A DNA stretch of 64,000 nucleotides from an uncultured Jannaschia sp. (GTDB lineage Bacteria > Pseudomonadota > Alphaproteobacteria > Rhodobacterales > Rhodobacteraceae). The position numbers and the translations under genes were made by a program. Positions 9,594 through 20,746 of the stretch are shown here, in pieces (position 1 is the stretch's first letter; each line of letters starts with the position of its first letter). The stretch lies in contig NZ_CANLTQ010000010.1 in the NCBI RefSeq assembly GCF_947494025.1, positions 46,153 to 110,152 of the forward strand, read 5' to 3'. The notes under the pieces are model-generated. The model worked only from the letters and a program-made list of their open reading frames with translations. It ran no database searches and was not told the DNA's origin.

Positions 9594-11387
9594 ATGAAAC
9601 GTACCTATGTCCGCATTCTGGCGCTTCTGGACGCGAACCAGCGCAGGAGCTTCGGGCTTCTGATCGTCATGATGCTGGTCATGGGCTTGATGGATCTGGC
9701 CGGCGTCGCCTCGATCCTGCCGTTCCTCGCGGTGCTCGGCAATCCCGGGATCATCGAGGACCACGCCGCGCTCGGCTGGATCTACGAGTCCCTCGGCTTC
9801 AGCTCGAGCTATGCCTTCCTGCAGTTTCTGGGCCTCACGGTCTTTCTCATGGTCATGGCCTCGATCGCGGTCAAGGCATTCACCTTCTACCTCGTGACGC
9901 GTTTCTCGAGAAGCGTGTCGACCGCGCTCGGCATCCGTCTCCTGCGGCAATACCTGGCGCGGCCGTTCGAATGGTTTCTGGGGCAGCATTCCGCGAATCT
10001 GGGTAATTCCGTGCTTTCGGAGGTGGCGCAGGTCGTGCTGGGCTCGATCACGCCAGCGATCCGGGCGCTCGCCAACCTGATCGTGCTCCTGTTCCTCGTG
10101 GGGTTCCTCGTCATGCTGGAACCCGTGGGCGCGATCGTGATGGGGGTGCTGCTCGGCGGCTGCTTCGGGCTCGTCTACAAGCTCCTGCGCAATTACCTCC
10201 TCGAGATCGGCCGCGACCGGAAGGCGGCGATGGAGGAGCGCTACAAGATCACGACGGAAGCCATGGGCGGCATCAAGGAGGTCAAGATCCTCGGTCTCGA
10301 GGATGCCTACATGAAGCGCTTCCTGAAGCCCTCCTGGCGGCTCGCGCGGCATCACGCGGCGGTGGCGCTCCTGGGCGAGATGCCGCGCTACGTGCTCGAG
10401 GGGCTGGGCTTCGGCGGCATGCTGGTCTTCATCCTCTACCTTCTGTGGAGCCACGACGGCAGCCTCGACACGGTGCTGCCGATCCTCGGGGCCTTCGCCT
10501 TCGCGGGGCTGAAGCTCATGCCGACGATACAGGTCCTGTTCCGGGATCTCGCGCAGATCCGCTTCGGCGAGACCGCCCTCGAAGCGCTCCACGACGACCT
10601 CGCCGCGCCCCTTCCTTCCCCGCCGCTGCGGCACCTCACCGGGGAACGGCCGATCCGGCTGCAGCGCGAACTCCGGATGGACCGTGTCAGCTACACCTAT
10701 CCCGACGCCGAGCGGCCGGCGCTCGACGAGCTTTCGCTCGCGATCCCGGCCGGAACCAGCGCCGGTTTCGTGGGTCCGACCGGCGCGGGCAAGACCACGG
10801 CGATCGACGTGATCCTGGGCCTGCTCGTGCCCGCCTCGGGTCAGATCAGCGTCGACGGCACTCCGATCACGAAGGAGAACCTGCACCATTGGCAGGCCGA
10901 GATCGGCTACGTGCCGCAGACGATCTTCCTGTCCGACGATACCGTCGCGGCGAACATCGCCTTCGGCGAGGCCGAGATCGACCGGGAGGCCGTGCGGCGC
11001 GCGGCGCGCCTCGCCCATCTCGACGCGTTCGTGCAGACCCTGCCGCAGGGCTACGACACCGTCGTGGGCGAGCGCGGCGTGCGGTTCTCGGGCGGCCAGA
11101 GGCAACGGATCGGCATCGCGCGCGCGCTCTACCGCAATCCCGACATCGTGGTCTTCGACGAGGCCACGAGCGCGCTCGACAACGTGACCGAGCGGGCGGT
11201 GATGGATGCGATCCGCACGCTTCACGGCCAGAAGACCGTGATCATGATCGCCCACCGCCTGACGACGGTGGCGCAGTGCGACACCATCTTCTTCCTGCGG
11301 GACGGCCGCCTCGACGGCAAGGGCGACTACGCCGCGCTGTCGCAGGAGAACCGGGCGTTCCGCAGCCTCGTGGCGGCGGCGGGATGA
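9594..11387 (+). CDS. ABC exporter, fused permease and ATPase (MsbA/lipid-flippase type)
   Basis: A 597-residue half-transporter. The N-terminal membrane domain (about residues 20-320) has roughly six hydrophobic segments. The ATPase domain follows: Walker A GPTGAGKT (394-401), Q-loop near 442, signature FSGGQ (498-502), Walker [12 protein letters not shown] (519-529) and the H-loop histidine at 554. It should work as a homodimer in the inner membrane. It overlaps the sulfotransferase gene by four bases (ATGA), so the two are co-translated; moving a lipid-linked glycan or glycolipid is the likely role. The substrate is inferred from context only. Confidence 0.9.
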   Translation: MKRTYVRILALLDANQRRSFGLLIVMMLVMGLMDLAGVASILPFLAVLGNPGIIEDHAALGWIYESLGFSSSYAFLQFLGLTVFLMVMASIAVKAFTFYLVTRFSRSVSTALGIRLLRQYLARPFEWFLGQHSANLGNSVLSEVAQVVLGSITPAIRALANLIVLLFLVGFLVMLEPVGAIVMGVLLGGCFGLVYKLLRNYLLEIGRDRKAAMEERYKITTEAMGGIKEVKILGLEDAYMKRFLKPSWRLARHHAAVALLGEMPRYVLEGLGFGGMLVFILYLLWSHDGSLDTVLPILGAFAFAGLKLMPTIQVLFRDLAQIRFGETALEALHDDLAAPLPSPPLRHLTGERPIRLQRELRMDRVSYTYPDAERPALDELSLAIPAGTSAGFVGPTGAGKTTAIDVILGLLVPASGQISVDGTPITKENLHHWQAEIGYVPQTIFLSDDTVAANIAFGEAEIDREAVRRAARLAHLDAFVQTLPQGYDTVVGERGVRFSGGQRQRIGIARALYRNPDIVVFDEATSALDNVTERAVMDAIRTLHGQKTVIMIAHRLTTVAQCDTIFFLRDGRLDGKGDYAALSQENRAFRSLVAAAG

Positions 11388-12349
11388 GCGGGCGGGACGC
11401 GCCGGAGCGACCGCTCCATCTTCACGTCGGACTTCCCAAGACCGCGTCCACCTTCCTGCAGAACCAGGTCTTCCCGGCTCTCGACCATCTCGCGGTGCGG
11501 ACCGTGCCGCGAACCCGCCTGTTCCGGGAGCGGGCCGACGCGGCCGTCGAGTTCCGCACATTCGCCTGCGCGCTGCGCCGCTCGGCGGCGCTCTGGCCGT
11601 CGATCGGAGAGCCGCTCCTCGACGAGTTGCTCGGACCCGACGCCGATGGCCGGCGGGGCCTTCTCGTCTCCGACGAGGCCATCGGGCGGGCGGCGAGCCG
11701 GCCCGAAGGGCTCGCGGCGCATCTGTCGGCCTTCGCGAGCCTTGCCCGGGCGCGCGGATTCGCCCGGCCCCGTATCGTGGCCTTCCTGCGGCGGCAGGAC
11801 CACTGGCTGGCCTCGCATTACGCCCAGATCTCGGATCGCAAGCGCGGCGCCGGCGAGGCCGGGTTCCGGGCGACGGTCGCGGCCACGCTGGACCCCGCGG
11901 CGCAAAAGCACGGATTCGGCACGTTGCTCGATTACGCGGCGCTGCGGGCGGCGCTCGTGGATGTCGCCGGCGAGGACGGGGTTCTCCTGCTGCCTCACGA
12001 GGCGCTCGTGGCCGAACCCGAGCCGACGCTCCGCCGTCTTCTCGACTGGCTCGGCACGCCGCCCGCGCTCGCGGAGCGGCTCGCGACCGCGAAAGGACGC
12101 GACAATGTCCGCTCGGACACGGCCGGGAGCGTCCTGCAATGGCAATTGCGTCCGCCCTCGATCCCCCTGCCGCGCGGCCGCAGGCTGGCGCTGCCGGCCG
12201 GGATCTGGCCCGCGCGCCGGATTTCGCTCCCCGCCGACCTGTCCCGCCGCATCCTCGGCGCCTACGGGGACAGCAACCGCGACGTCGCGGCGGCGACGGG
12301 CCTCGATCTCGGCCGCTGGGGCTATTTCGCCGGCCCCGCCACGGTCTGA
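11384..12349 (+). CDS. Sulfotransferase family protein
   Basis: A 321-residue protein with the 5'-phosphosulfate-binding loop HVGLPKTASTFLQ (residues 14-26). Further in, FLRRQDHWLASHY supplies the arginine and serine expected of the 3'-phosphate site of PAPS sulfotransferases. The start codon overlaps the stop of the ABC exporter gene (ATGA), and the upstream frame is only a passage through that gene. It likely transfers sulfate from PAPS to a sugar of the exported glycan. Sulfated EPS is common in marine bacteria, but the acceptor is unknown. It ends 11 bp from a convergent glycosyltransferase gene. Confidence 0.82.
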   Translation: MSGRDAPERPLHLHVGLPKTASTFLQNQVFPALDHLAVRTVPRTRLFRERADAAVEFRTFACALRRSAALWPSIGEPLLDELLGPDADGRRGLLVSDEAIGRAASRPEGLAAHLSAFASLARARGFARPRIVAFLRRQDHWLASHYAQISDRKRGAGEAGFRATVAATLDPAAQKHGFGTLLDYAALRAALVDVAGEDGVLLLPHEALVAEPEPTLRRLLDWLGTPPALAERLATAKGRDNVRSDTAGSVLQWQLRPPSIPLPRGRRLALPAGIWPARRISLPADLSRRILGAYGDSNRDVAAATGLDLGRWGYFAGPATV

Positions 12350-12359
12350 GCTTTCGTCT

Positions 12360-14270
12360 TCAGCCGGAGGGCGCCTGCCCGGACGACGCCTGCCGAGCGT
12401 GATGCCCGGCCTCGAGGCGGCGGAGACCGGCCCGCAGGGCATACGGGGCCATCATGTAGGGCAGCCAGGCCAGATGCGACCGGCCGGGCTTCTCCGCCAG
12501 CGCCGCGAGCACCAGGGCCCGCCCCTTCCACGCCAGGCCCTCCGGCTCGCGCAGCTCGCGCCGGGCGCTTTCCATCAGATAGGCCCGCGCCTGCCCGGTC
12601 CGGCGCAGGGCGTGGCGGTTGCGTCGCCACAGCATCTCGCGCGCCGTCATGTTGGCGCGGAACGCCCGGGAGCGCCGGTCCGGCCCGTCGTCGCGATAGA
12701 CCACGAGCGGGCCGGGCACGGCCGCGACATCGTAGAGCCGGGCCACGCGCTGCAGCCAGTCCCAGTCCTCGATCGCGGGCAGGGACGGATCGAAGCCGCC
12801 GATCGCCGCCACCGCCTCGCGGCGGACCAGCCCGCTCGAGGTCGGGGCCCGCACCGGATTGTCGAGGAGCGCGGCGTCGAAGATGTGCCCCGACGGCCCC
12901 GCCCGGTGCGCGACCGATCCCTCCGGGCCCGCGATCTCGAGGCCGGTATGGCAGAACCCCACGCGGGGGGGCAGCGGCAGCATCAGCGCCATCTGCCGCG
13001 CGAGCTTTTCGGGCCGCCAGAGATCGTCGGAATCGAGAAACGCGATCCACGCGCCCCGGGCCTCCGCCACGCCGCGGTTGCGCGCGCGGGCGACGCCGCC
13101 ATTGCTCTGCCGGATCACGCGCAGGCGCGGATCGCCGATCCGGGCGAGCCGTTCGGCGGTTCCGTCGGTGGAGCCGTCGTCGACCACGAGAAGCTCGAGA
13201 TCCCGCCAGGTCTGCGCGAGGACGCTCGACGCGGCCTGTGCGACGAGGGCGGCGCGGTTCCAGGTCGGAATGACGACGCTGACCAAGGGGCCGGTGCGGG
13301 GCAGGGGGCCGACCGATGCGGGTAACGCCGCCGGCGGGGGCGGCGTCGCCGGCGGCGTCCGCCATTCGGCGCGGCGCGCGGCCAGCCGGGCGGTGAAATT
13401 CGTCGTCCGGTGGCGAAGGACGGCGCCCGGCGGGGACCCGCCCGCGCGGCGCAGGAGGGCGGCGATCTCGCCCGTGACCGCGTGGCCGCCGGCATCCCGC
13501 GCCAGTTCGCCGAGGGCCTGGGCCAGGGGCGCGCGATAGGCGCGGAGGCGTCCGGCCTCCTCGAGCGCCGCGACCGTGTTCGCGAGCGCCCGGAGCCGCG
13601 ACCGCAATCCCGCCTCCGAGAAGCGGCGCCCGCTCAGCGAGACCGATCCCTCCGGCGCCCGCCGGTAGAGCGCGAGCCCGTCCCCGATCGGGATCCCCTC
13701 GACACCGCGCGCGAAGGCGCGGCGCACGAGGTCGCCGTCGTCGTCGACGCCGCAACACTCGTCCCAGCCGCCCGCGGCCTCGAGCCCGGCCCGCGTCCAG
13801 AGGATCGCGCAGGGCGGCCAGTAGCGCCCGGTGAGCCAGCCGGCGAGCAGGTCCCGACCCGGCCGGGGCGGCGGAACGGAGGGCGGCCGGGCGATCCAGG
13901 CATCGCCTTCGAGCTCGTAGCGGTCCCAAGGGCACAGGGCGAAGGCGCGGTCCCGCCCCTCGAGCGCGGCGACGAGCGCGGCGAGCGTCGGCGGAGTCAC
14001 GAGGTCGTCGGCGTCGAGGAACATCAGCCGGTCGCCCGTGGCCGCTTCGGCGCCGATGTTGCGCGCCACCGTCGCGCCCCGGGCGGGGCCGGCCAGCACG
14101 CGCACCGGGGGGCCGAAACCGGCCGCGATGGCGCGGCTCTCGTCGGTGGAACCGTCATCGACCACGATCACCTCGTCCGGCGGCCGGGTCTGGTTGAGGA
14201 TCGCGCGCAGCGTCTGGGCAAGGAACGCGGCGCCGTTGCGGCAGGGCACGATCACGGAGAGGCGGGTCAT
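12360..14270 (-). CDS. Tandem two-domain glycosyltransferase family 2 protein
   Basis: A 636-residue protein with two complete GT-A folds. Domain 1 starts at residue 4 and has VVDDGSTD (37-44) and DADD (86-89). After a proline-rich linker (about 304-317) domain 2 starts near 329, with VVDDGSTDG (362-370), DSDD (413-416) and the conserved ED near 484 that often holds the catalytic base. Domain 1 lacks an equally clear ED/base region. Such fusions may add two sugars in turn. It overlaps the GT61 gene upstream by four bases and is the last gene of the operon starting at 16547. Confidence 0.88.
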   Translation of the reverse strand: MTRLSVIVPCRNGAAFLAQTLRAILNQTRPPDEVIVVDDGSTDESRAIAAGFGPPVRVLAGPARGATVARNIGAEAATGDRLMFLDADDLVTPPTLAALVAALEGRDRAFALCPWDRYELEGDAWIARPPSVPPPRPGRDLLAGWLTGRYWPPCAILWTRAGLEAAGGWDECCGVDDDGDLVRRAFARGVEGIPIGDGLALYRRAPEGSVSLSGRRFSEAGLRSRLRALANTVAALEEAGRLRAYRAPLAQALGELARDAGGHAVTGEIAALLRRAGGSPPGAVLRHRTTNFTARLAARRAEWRTPPATPPPPAALPASVGPLPRTGPLVSVVIPTWNRAALVAQAASSVLAQTWRDLELLVVDDGSTDGTAERLARIGDPRLRVIRQSNGGVARARNRGVAEARGAWIAFLDSDDLWRPEKLARQMALMLPLPPRVGFCHTGLEIAGPEGSVAHRAGPSGHIFDAALLDNPVRAPTSSGLVRREAVAAIGGFDPSLPAIEDWDWLQRVARLYDVAAVPGPLVVYRDDGPDRRSRAFRANMTAREMLWRRNRHALRRTGQARAYLMESARRELREPEGLAWKGRALVLAALAEKPGRSHLAWLPYMMAPYALRAGLRRLEAGHHARQASSGQAPSG

Positions 14271-15448
14271 CCGGCCACGTCCAGCGCGGCCTCCACCGCC
14301 TCCGGGTCGACCGCAAGGTCGCGGCGGAGCGGATGGCCCGCGCCGACGCCGCGGGCCGCGACGTAGCCGTAGCGGTGGCCGAGCGCGGCGGCCATGGCGT
14401 AGAAGTTCGGGTTCGGATAGCCGGGATCGGCGATCTCGACGATGGTCGTGCCCGGGGCGCAGAACAGCATGTTCGCGAGTCCCGCGCCGTGCGGGGCGAG
14501 CAGGATCCGCGTCCGCGCCATCAGCGCGACCTGCGCGTCGAAGCCGAGCCGCTCCATCTCGACCGCCTCGAAGCCGCGCCCCCGCAGGAGCGGCAGCAGC
14601 GTCTCCTCGCCCAGAAGGCTGCGCCCGCGGGCCGACCGGCGGCTGACGAAGACCTTGTCCTCACCTGCCGACGCGTCCGCGGCCGCGGCGCGGGCGGCGC
14701 CCAGAAGCTCGGGGCGGAAGCGGTCGCATTCGAGCACGAGAAGCTCCTCGGCGGCGAGCGCCGCGCCGCGCGGCAGCTCGGCCGCGGGACGCACCCCGAT
14801 CCGTTCGAGGCTCGCGTCGAGCCAGACGGGGCGGCCGGCGGGCAGGACGAGGTCGCCCAGCAGACCCCGGTCGCGCAGGAAGACGAGCTTGCCCAGATGC
14901 GCGGTGAACCAGTGCGCGTAATTGTCGAAGACCCGCTCCGCGATCCAGACGGCGCGCCGCCGATGCAGGTCGGGCGTGCGCCGCGCCAGGGCCGCGTGGA
15001 AGGGGCGGTGGCGGATCTCCCGCAGATCGAGGCTCCGTCCGGCCGCGTCGAGGATCGCGGGGGCGAAGTCGCCGGCGGGCGTTTGTCCCGCGAGCACCCG
15101 CGCATTCGCAATCCGCAGCAGGCGGGTGGGTCCGGCGGTGCGCGTCGGCACGTCGCGGAAGGCGAAGCCGAACCATCCGGGATCGGAGGAGAGATCCGAC
15201 GCGGCGCGACCGAGGGGAAGGTCGGTCGCGACCGTCGTGGCGGGATGGATCGTTTCCGCGATCGCGGCCTTCGCCGCCGGGACGTGGCGCCGGTAGCGCC
15301 CGCCCAGCAGCGCGGGCGGCAGTCCGGCCTGCGCCGCCCGGCCGGCCCAGCGGTCGCGCCACCAGCGCAGCCGGCGGCCGGCCCGGCCGCGCAGGCCGGT
15401 GATCTCGGCCTCGGCGGGCGAGACGTAGAGGGGCACGTGCTGGCTCAT
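14267..15448 (-). CDS. Glycosyltransferase family 61 (DUF563) protein
   Basis: A 393-residue protein with the GT61 signature: an FDNYAHWFTAHL segment, KVFVSRRSARGR and, near the C-terminus, LLAPHGAGLANMLFCAPGT. The ATG at 15448 is chosen over one 66 bases upstream because AAGGAAAC lies just ahead of it and the upstream gene stops 16 bp away. GT61 members in EPS and capsule loci are inverting transferases of varied donor use, so the sugar cannot be named. It is the middle gene of a three-gene minus-strand operon. Confidence 0.85.
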   Translation of the reverse strand: MSQHVPLYVSPAEAEITGLRGRAGRRLRWWRDRWAGRAAQAGLPPALLGGRYRRHVPAAKAAIAETIHPATTVATDLPLGRAASDLSSDPGWFGFAFRDVPTRTAGPTRLLRIANARVLAGQTPAGDFAPAILDAAGRSLDLREIRHRPFHAALARRTPDLHRRRAVWIAERVFDNYAHWFTAHLGKLVFLRDRGLLGDLVLPAGRPVWLDASLERIGVRPAAELPRGAALAAEELLVLECDRFRPELLGAARAAAADASAGEDKVFVSRRSARGRSLLGEETLLPLLRGRGFEAVEMERLGFDAQVALMARTRILLAPHGAGLANMLFCAPGTTIVEIADPGYPNPNFYAMAAALGHRYGYVAARGVGAGHPLRRDLAVDPEAVEAALDVAG

Positions 15449-15464
15449 GTCGGCTTCGTTTCCT

Positions 15465-16547
15465 TCACGTCGCGAGCGTCCGGAACAGCGCGGCGTAGCG
15501 TCCGTAGCAGGCATCGTCCGAGAAGTGCTCCGCCCGCGCCCGGGCCGCCCGGCGGGACAGCCCGCTTTCGGTCGACAATCCCCGCGCCAGCGCCGCGCGG
15601 AAGGCGGAAGCGTCGTCGGGCGGAACCACGATGCCGGTCCCCTCGCTCAGCACGTCCGGGATGCCGCCGATCGCGGTCGCGACCGCCGGCGTGCCGCAGG
15701 CCAGCGCCTCCAGAAGGGCGAGCGGCATCCCTTCGCGGCGGGAAGGCATGGCGAAGAGGCGTGCCCGGCGCAGTTCCTCCCGCAGTTGCTCGGGTCCGAG
15801 ATGACCGGCGAGGCGGACGCGCGCGCCGAGGTCGAGTTCCGCGATCCGCCGCTCGAGCAGGGCGCGCTCCGCGCCCTCGCCGGCGATCGTGCAGCACGCC
15901 TCCGGCAGCCCGGCCAGGGCCTCGAGGAGGATATCGAAGCCCTTGATCGGCAGAAGCCGCCCCGAGGCCACGATCCGGTCGGGCTCCGGCTCCGAGGGGC
16001 CGGGACGCCAGAACGCGGTGTCGGCCCCGTTCGCGATCATGTGCAGCCGGTCTTCGGGGGCGCCGCGCGTCTGCGCCACGCGCGCGAGTTCGCGCGAGAC
16101 GACCGTGACGGCGTCCGCGGCGGCGAGAAAGCCCGGAAGCCGCGCCGCCATCGCCGGCGTCGGGTCGAGCAGGTCGGCGCCGTGACCGGACAGGACCAGC
16201 CGGTACCGGAAGACCGGACGCAGCGCGACGAGATAGGCCGCCGCGCCGGTGACGAAATGCAGGTTCACCACGTCCGGCCGGATCCGTGCGAGGAGGCGGG
16301 CGAGCCGCAGGAGTGAGCGCCCCGCGTCGGGCAGCGCCCGCAGCGCGGGGCGGCCGCCCTGTCCCGCCCCGACCTCCAGGGTCAGCCGCGCGCCGGGCGC
16401 CGCCTCGTCGGGGCCGGCCCGGACCGGCGCGAGACCATGCGACGGAAGCGTCTCGACAAGGCGGTCCATCATGCGCTGCACCCCGCCGCGATCCGATCGG
16501 GGCGTGGCCGAGACGAGCAGGACCCGGGGAGGTCGCGGTGCGGTCAT
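15465..16547 (-). CDS. Glycosyltransferase family 4 protein
   Basis: A 360-residue GT-B enzyme. The N-terminal domain has the GGVQRMM loop; the C-terminal domain has SGRLLPIKGFDIL and EGMPLALLEALACGTPAV, the E-x7-E motif that binds the donor nucleotide sugar. The ATG at 16547 opens directly into a typical MTAPRPPRVLLVS beta-strand; the longer frame upstream has no family similarity. It is the first gene of the minus-strand operon 16547-12360 and faces the divergent flavoprotein gene across a 423-bp control region. Confidence 0.87.
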   Translation of the reverse strand: MTAPRPPRVLLVSATPRSDRGGVQRMMDRLVETLPSHGLAPVRAGPDEAAPGARLTLEVGAGQGGRPALRALPDAGRSLLRLARLLARIRPDVVNLHFVTGAAAYLVALRPVFRYRLVLSGHGADLLDPTPAMAARLPGFLAAADAVTVVSRELARVAQTRGAPEDRLHMIANGADTAFWRPGPSEPEPDRIVASGRLLPIKGFDILLEALAGLPEACCTIAGEGAERALLERRIAELDLGARVRLAGHLGPEQLREELRRARLFAMPSRREGMPLALLEALACGTPAVATAIGGIPDVLSEGTGIVVPPDDASAFRAALARGLSTESGLSRRAARARAEHFSDDACYGRYAALFRTLAT

Positions 16548-16970
16548 GTGGATCCTCGATCGGTCCGGGTCGGGACGAGCTATAGAATCCGGGTCTCGCT
16601 GCACCAGCCCGAAAGCGTCCGCTCCGGGGCCGGCATCTTCCCTGGACCTTCTGTGAAAGGACGCTCTTTCCGGCAGACAGAACGTACGCAACCGCACGAA
16701 AATCATCGTGGCGAGAAGGGAACCGCCGACGGATGTTCTCATGTTACGACACGTGTTTACAAATCCTTGAACCATGCTTAGCCGAAAAGATTAACGGCTC
16801 GGCGCTGGATGTGGTGTGAACCCGAGGGAAGTAAGGATTAACGAACTTCTTCGAAATCGGGAACAGGATCGGGCCATATCGCTTGGTCCGAAGTATGGTC
16901 CGTTTTTTTCCTGCTGATCGCCTGCGGCCGATCCTCGAGTACAGAAATTTTGGAATTATGAGGTTGCCCG
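16548..16970. promoter_or_regulatory. Divergent intergenic control region
   Basis: AT-richer than the flanking genes. On the plus strand TTGAAC (16767-16772), 17 bp and ATTAAC (16790-16795) form a weak sigma-70-like pair. A TTCGAA palindrome lies at 16850-16855, a motif also seen in other control regions of this locus. It presumably drives the GT4 operon leftward and the flavoprotein gene rightward; the promoter positions are uncertain. Confidence 0.35.
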
Positions 16971-18407
<1,437 letters not shown>

Positions 18408-18411
18408 CATC

Positions 18412-19875
18412 GTGCCGCATGTCCGGGCCGCACCGCTTCTGACGCTTCGGGGCGTGCCGATCCTTTTCGGCATCGCCGTCCTGCTCTCCTGGCCGATGGT
18501 GCTGGGCGCGGCCGCCTACGTCTTCGCGGACACGCCGAGCTACCTCAACGGCGGCGCGCGCATCTGGGACGTGATCACGAGCTTCGCGGAGGCGATCGCC
18601 CGGATCGGGGAGGGCCCGGTCGCGGCGAGCGACGACGCGCTCGCCGACCTGTCGGTCAACGCGCGGGGGCAATCGACGACGGGACGGTCGTTCCTTTATT
18701 CCTTCTTCGCCTTCGCGACGGTCTCGTTCGGCGGGGCCTTCGCGCTGGCGGTCGCGCAGGGCTTTCTCGTGCTCCTCGTCGCGGCGGCGCTGATCGGCCC
18801 CGAGGCGCTGGCCCGGCCGAAGCGGCTCGCCGCGGGCACGGCGTTCGTGGTGCTGGCGAGCAGCCTGCCGTGGTACGCCGATTACGTCATGCCCGACGTG
18901 CTGGCCGCCGTGCCGATCCTGTTCGGCGCGCTCCTGGTCAGCCGGTTCGACCTGCTCTCGCGTCCCCAGCAGGTCACCGTCACCGCGGTCACGGCCTTCG
19001 CGGCGGCCTCGCATTACGGGCACGGTCCGCTGATGTTCGGGATCGCCGCGCTGGCCGTCGGGGTGCAGCTCGTCCGCCGGTCGCTCGGCTTGCCCGCCCT
19101 GCTCGCGGCTGTCGCCGTGGTGGCCTTCGCGCCGCTCGCCAATGTGACGGCGAGCATGGCGGTTCTGAAGGAGACGAGCCTCGCGCCGAAACGCCTGCCG
19201 ATCCTGCTCGCGCGCTCGCTCGAGGACGGGCCGGCGCGCTGGTATCTGGAGGATGCCTGCCCCGGGGCGGATCTGGCCTTCTGCGAGGTGTTCGGCGATC
19301 AGGTGCCCAGCAATGTCGGCATGTTCCTGTGGACGCCCGAGGGGATCGACGACATCACGCCGGCCCAGCTCGACGCGATCCGGGCCGAGGAGTTCACGAT
19401 CCTGCGCCGCGCGTTCCTGCGCTACCCCGTGCAGCAATCCGTCTCGCTCCTGGGCAATTCGGCGCTGCAGATGGTCCGGGTCGGGCTGGACGAGCATCGC
19501 GCCGCGGGTCCGATCGGGGACGACATGCAATATGCGGGTCCGGCCGGGACGACGGGCGCCGCACTGATCGGCGCGTTCGACGACATCCTGCCCTGGACCA
19601 CGCTTCTGGGCGCGCTCCCCCTTCTCGCGCTGGCGCTTGCGGGGCGTCTCGACGGGGCGCAGCTTCGCATCCTTGCCCTGACGCTCGCGGGACTCGTGCT
19701 GAACGCGCTCATCTTCGGAGGGCTTTCCGCCCCGGTGGACCGCTACCAGGCGCGCGTGATCTGGGTCCTGCCGTTCCTGTCGGCGCTGTTTCTCGCCGCG
19801 GCGGAGCTCAGGCCCGCCGCCGCCGCTCGCGGACCCGCGCGGCGCCGTAGCCTGCGATCATCGCGACCTGACTGA
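18412..19875 (+). CDS. Polytopic membrane protein of unknown function
   Basis: 487 residues from a GTG start 4 bp after the flavoprotein stop. Around ten hydrophobic segments are visible, with a large extracytoplasmic-type loop near residues 270-360 containing DACPGADLAFCEVFG, whose two cysteines could pair. The general plan (a DTPSYLNGG loop after the first helix, many helices, a C-terminal Arg-rich tail) resembles GT-C-type membrane glycosyltransferases, but no diagnostic motif was identified. It is probably co-transcribed with the flavoprotein. Its last 68 bases overlap the 3' end of the convergent GT2 gene. Confidence 0.7.
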   Translation: MPHVRAAPLLTLRGVPILFGIAVLLSWPMVLGAAAYVFADTPSYLNGGARIWDVITSFAEAIARIGEGPVAASDDALADLSVNARGQSTTGRSFLYSFFAFATVSFGGAFALAVAQGFLVLLVAAALIGPEALARPKRLAAGTAFVVLASSLPWYADYVMPDVLAAVPILFGALLVSRFDLLSRPQQVTVTAVTAFAAASHYGHGPLMFGIAALAVGVQLVRRSLGLPALLAAVAVVAFAPLANVTASMAVLKETSLAPKRLPILLARSLEDGPARWYLEDACPGADLAFCEVFGDQVPSNVGMFLWTPEGIDDITPAQLDAIRAEEFTILRRAFLRYPVQQSVSLLGNSALQMVRVGLDEHRAAGPIGDDMQYAGPAGTTGAALIGAFDDILPWTTLLGALPLLALALAGRLDGAQLRILALTLAGLVLNALIFGGLSAPVDRYQARVIWVLPFLSALFLAAAELRPAAAARGPARRRSLRSSRPD

Positions 19876-20704
19876 GCCCGATCAGGGCGCTCTGCCCCAG
19901 CCTCTTGTGTCCCGGGCGGCGCAGCGGATAGGCCAGCATGCCCAGATAGAAGCCCGCCCCCTCAAGCTTCGCGCGCGTGTCGGCGCGGGTGTCCATCGCC
20001 CGGTGCAGATCCCGCAGGCCGCGCCCGTAGCCGGCATGCTGGCGCCAGAACGCGGCGAGGTCGAGCGCGTGCGCATGGTCGACCACGGCGTCCGGCTCGT
20101 AGCGGAGCGTCCCGCCGGCGGCGCTCCAGCGCAGGCTCAGGTCGCGGTCCTCGGAGGCCACGGCGAAATCGCCGAAACCTCCGACCGCGAGGAAGTCCTC
20201 CCGCCGGAAGCAGAGGTTGTTGGTGGTGAAGAAGGTCATCGCGCTGCCGCGGGACTGGTAGAAATCGTAGAGATAGCTGCTCAGCGTCTGGCTCGCGGCG
20301 GAATAGACGTTGCGGTCCAGCGCGTTCTCGATCCGCCCGCCCACCAGCCGCTGCGCCGCGCCGCCCTGCGCCGCCACGAGCCGGTCGAGCCAGTCGGGGC
20401 GCGGCCGGCAATCGTCGTCGGTGAAGCAGACGAGCTCGGACCCCTCGGCCGCCCGCACGCCCGTGTTGCGCGCCTGACCCGGCCCGGCATTCGCCTGCCG
20501 GATGCACTCGACCCAGTCGAAGCCGGCGCAGACCGGGGCCAGCGGCGCGTCGCTGCCGTCGTCGACGACGATCGTGCGGACCGGCCCGCCATCGAGCCGC
20601 GCCAGCGTCTCGAGGCAGGTGCGGAGCTCCGCCGGCCGGTTGTAGCTGGCGATGATGATGGCGGTGCGCCGCCTGAGCTCGCTTGCGTGGTCCATGTCGG
20701 TCAT
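19808..20704 (-). CDS. Glycosyltransferase family 2 protein
   Basis: A 298-residue GT-A enzyme: IIIASYNRP near the start, VVDDGSD (46-52), TDDDC (95-99) as the DxD site and ASEDRDLSLR as the acceptor/base motif. It is the last gene of the minus-strand operon that starts at 24843, 42 bp behind the preceding GT2. The 3' end overlaps the convergent membrane-protein gene by 68 bp, and both frames are well supported by family features upstream of the overlap. Confidence 0.85.
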   Translation of the reverse strand: MTDMDHASELRRRTAIIIASYNRPAELRTCLETLARLDGGPVRTIVVDDGSDAPLAPVCAGFDWVECIRQANAGPGQARNTGVRAAEGSELVCFTDDDCRPRPDWLDRLVAAQGGAAQRLVGGRIENALDRNVYSAASQTLSSYLYDFYQSRGSAMTFFTTNNLCFRREDFLAVGGFGDFAVASEDRDLSLRWSAAGGTLRYEPDAVVDHAHALDLAAFWRQHAGYGRGLRDLHRAMDTRADTRAKLEGAGFYLGMLAYPLRRPGHKRLGQSALIGLSQVAMIAGYGAARVRERRRRA

Positions 20705-20746
20705 GGCGATCCCTGTCCCTGGCCCGGTATCTGATCCCGGCGCGCT

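Noticed and set aside
9525..11561. Long minus-strand open frame (678 codons) opposite the ABC exporter gene
   Set aside because: It is antisense to a gene with full ABC motifs, its translation is Arg/Glu/His-rich without domains, and high G+C makes such frames common.
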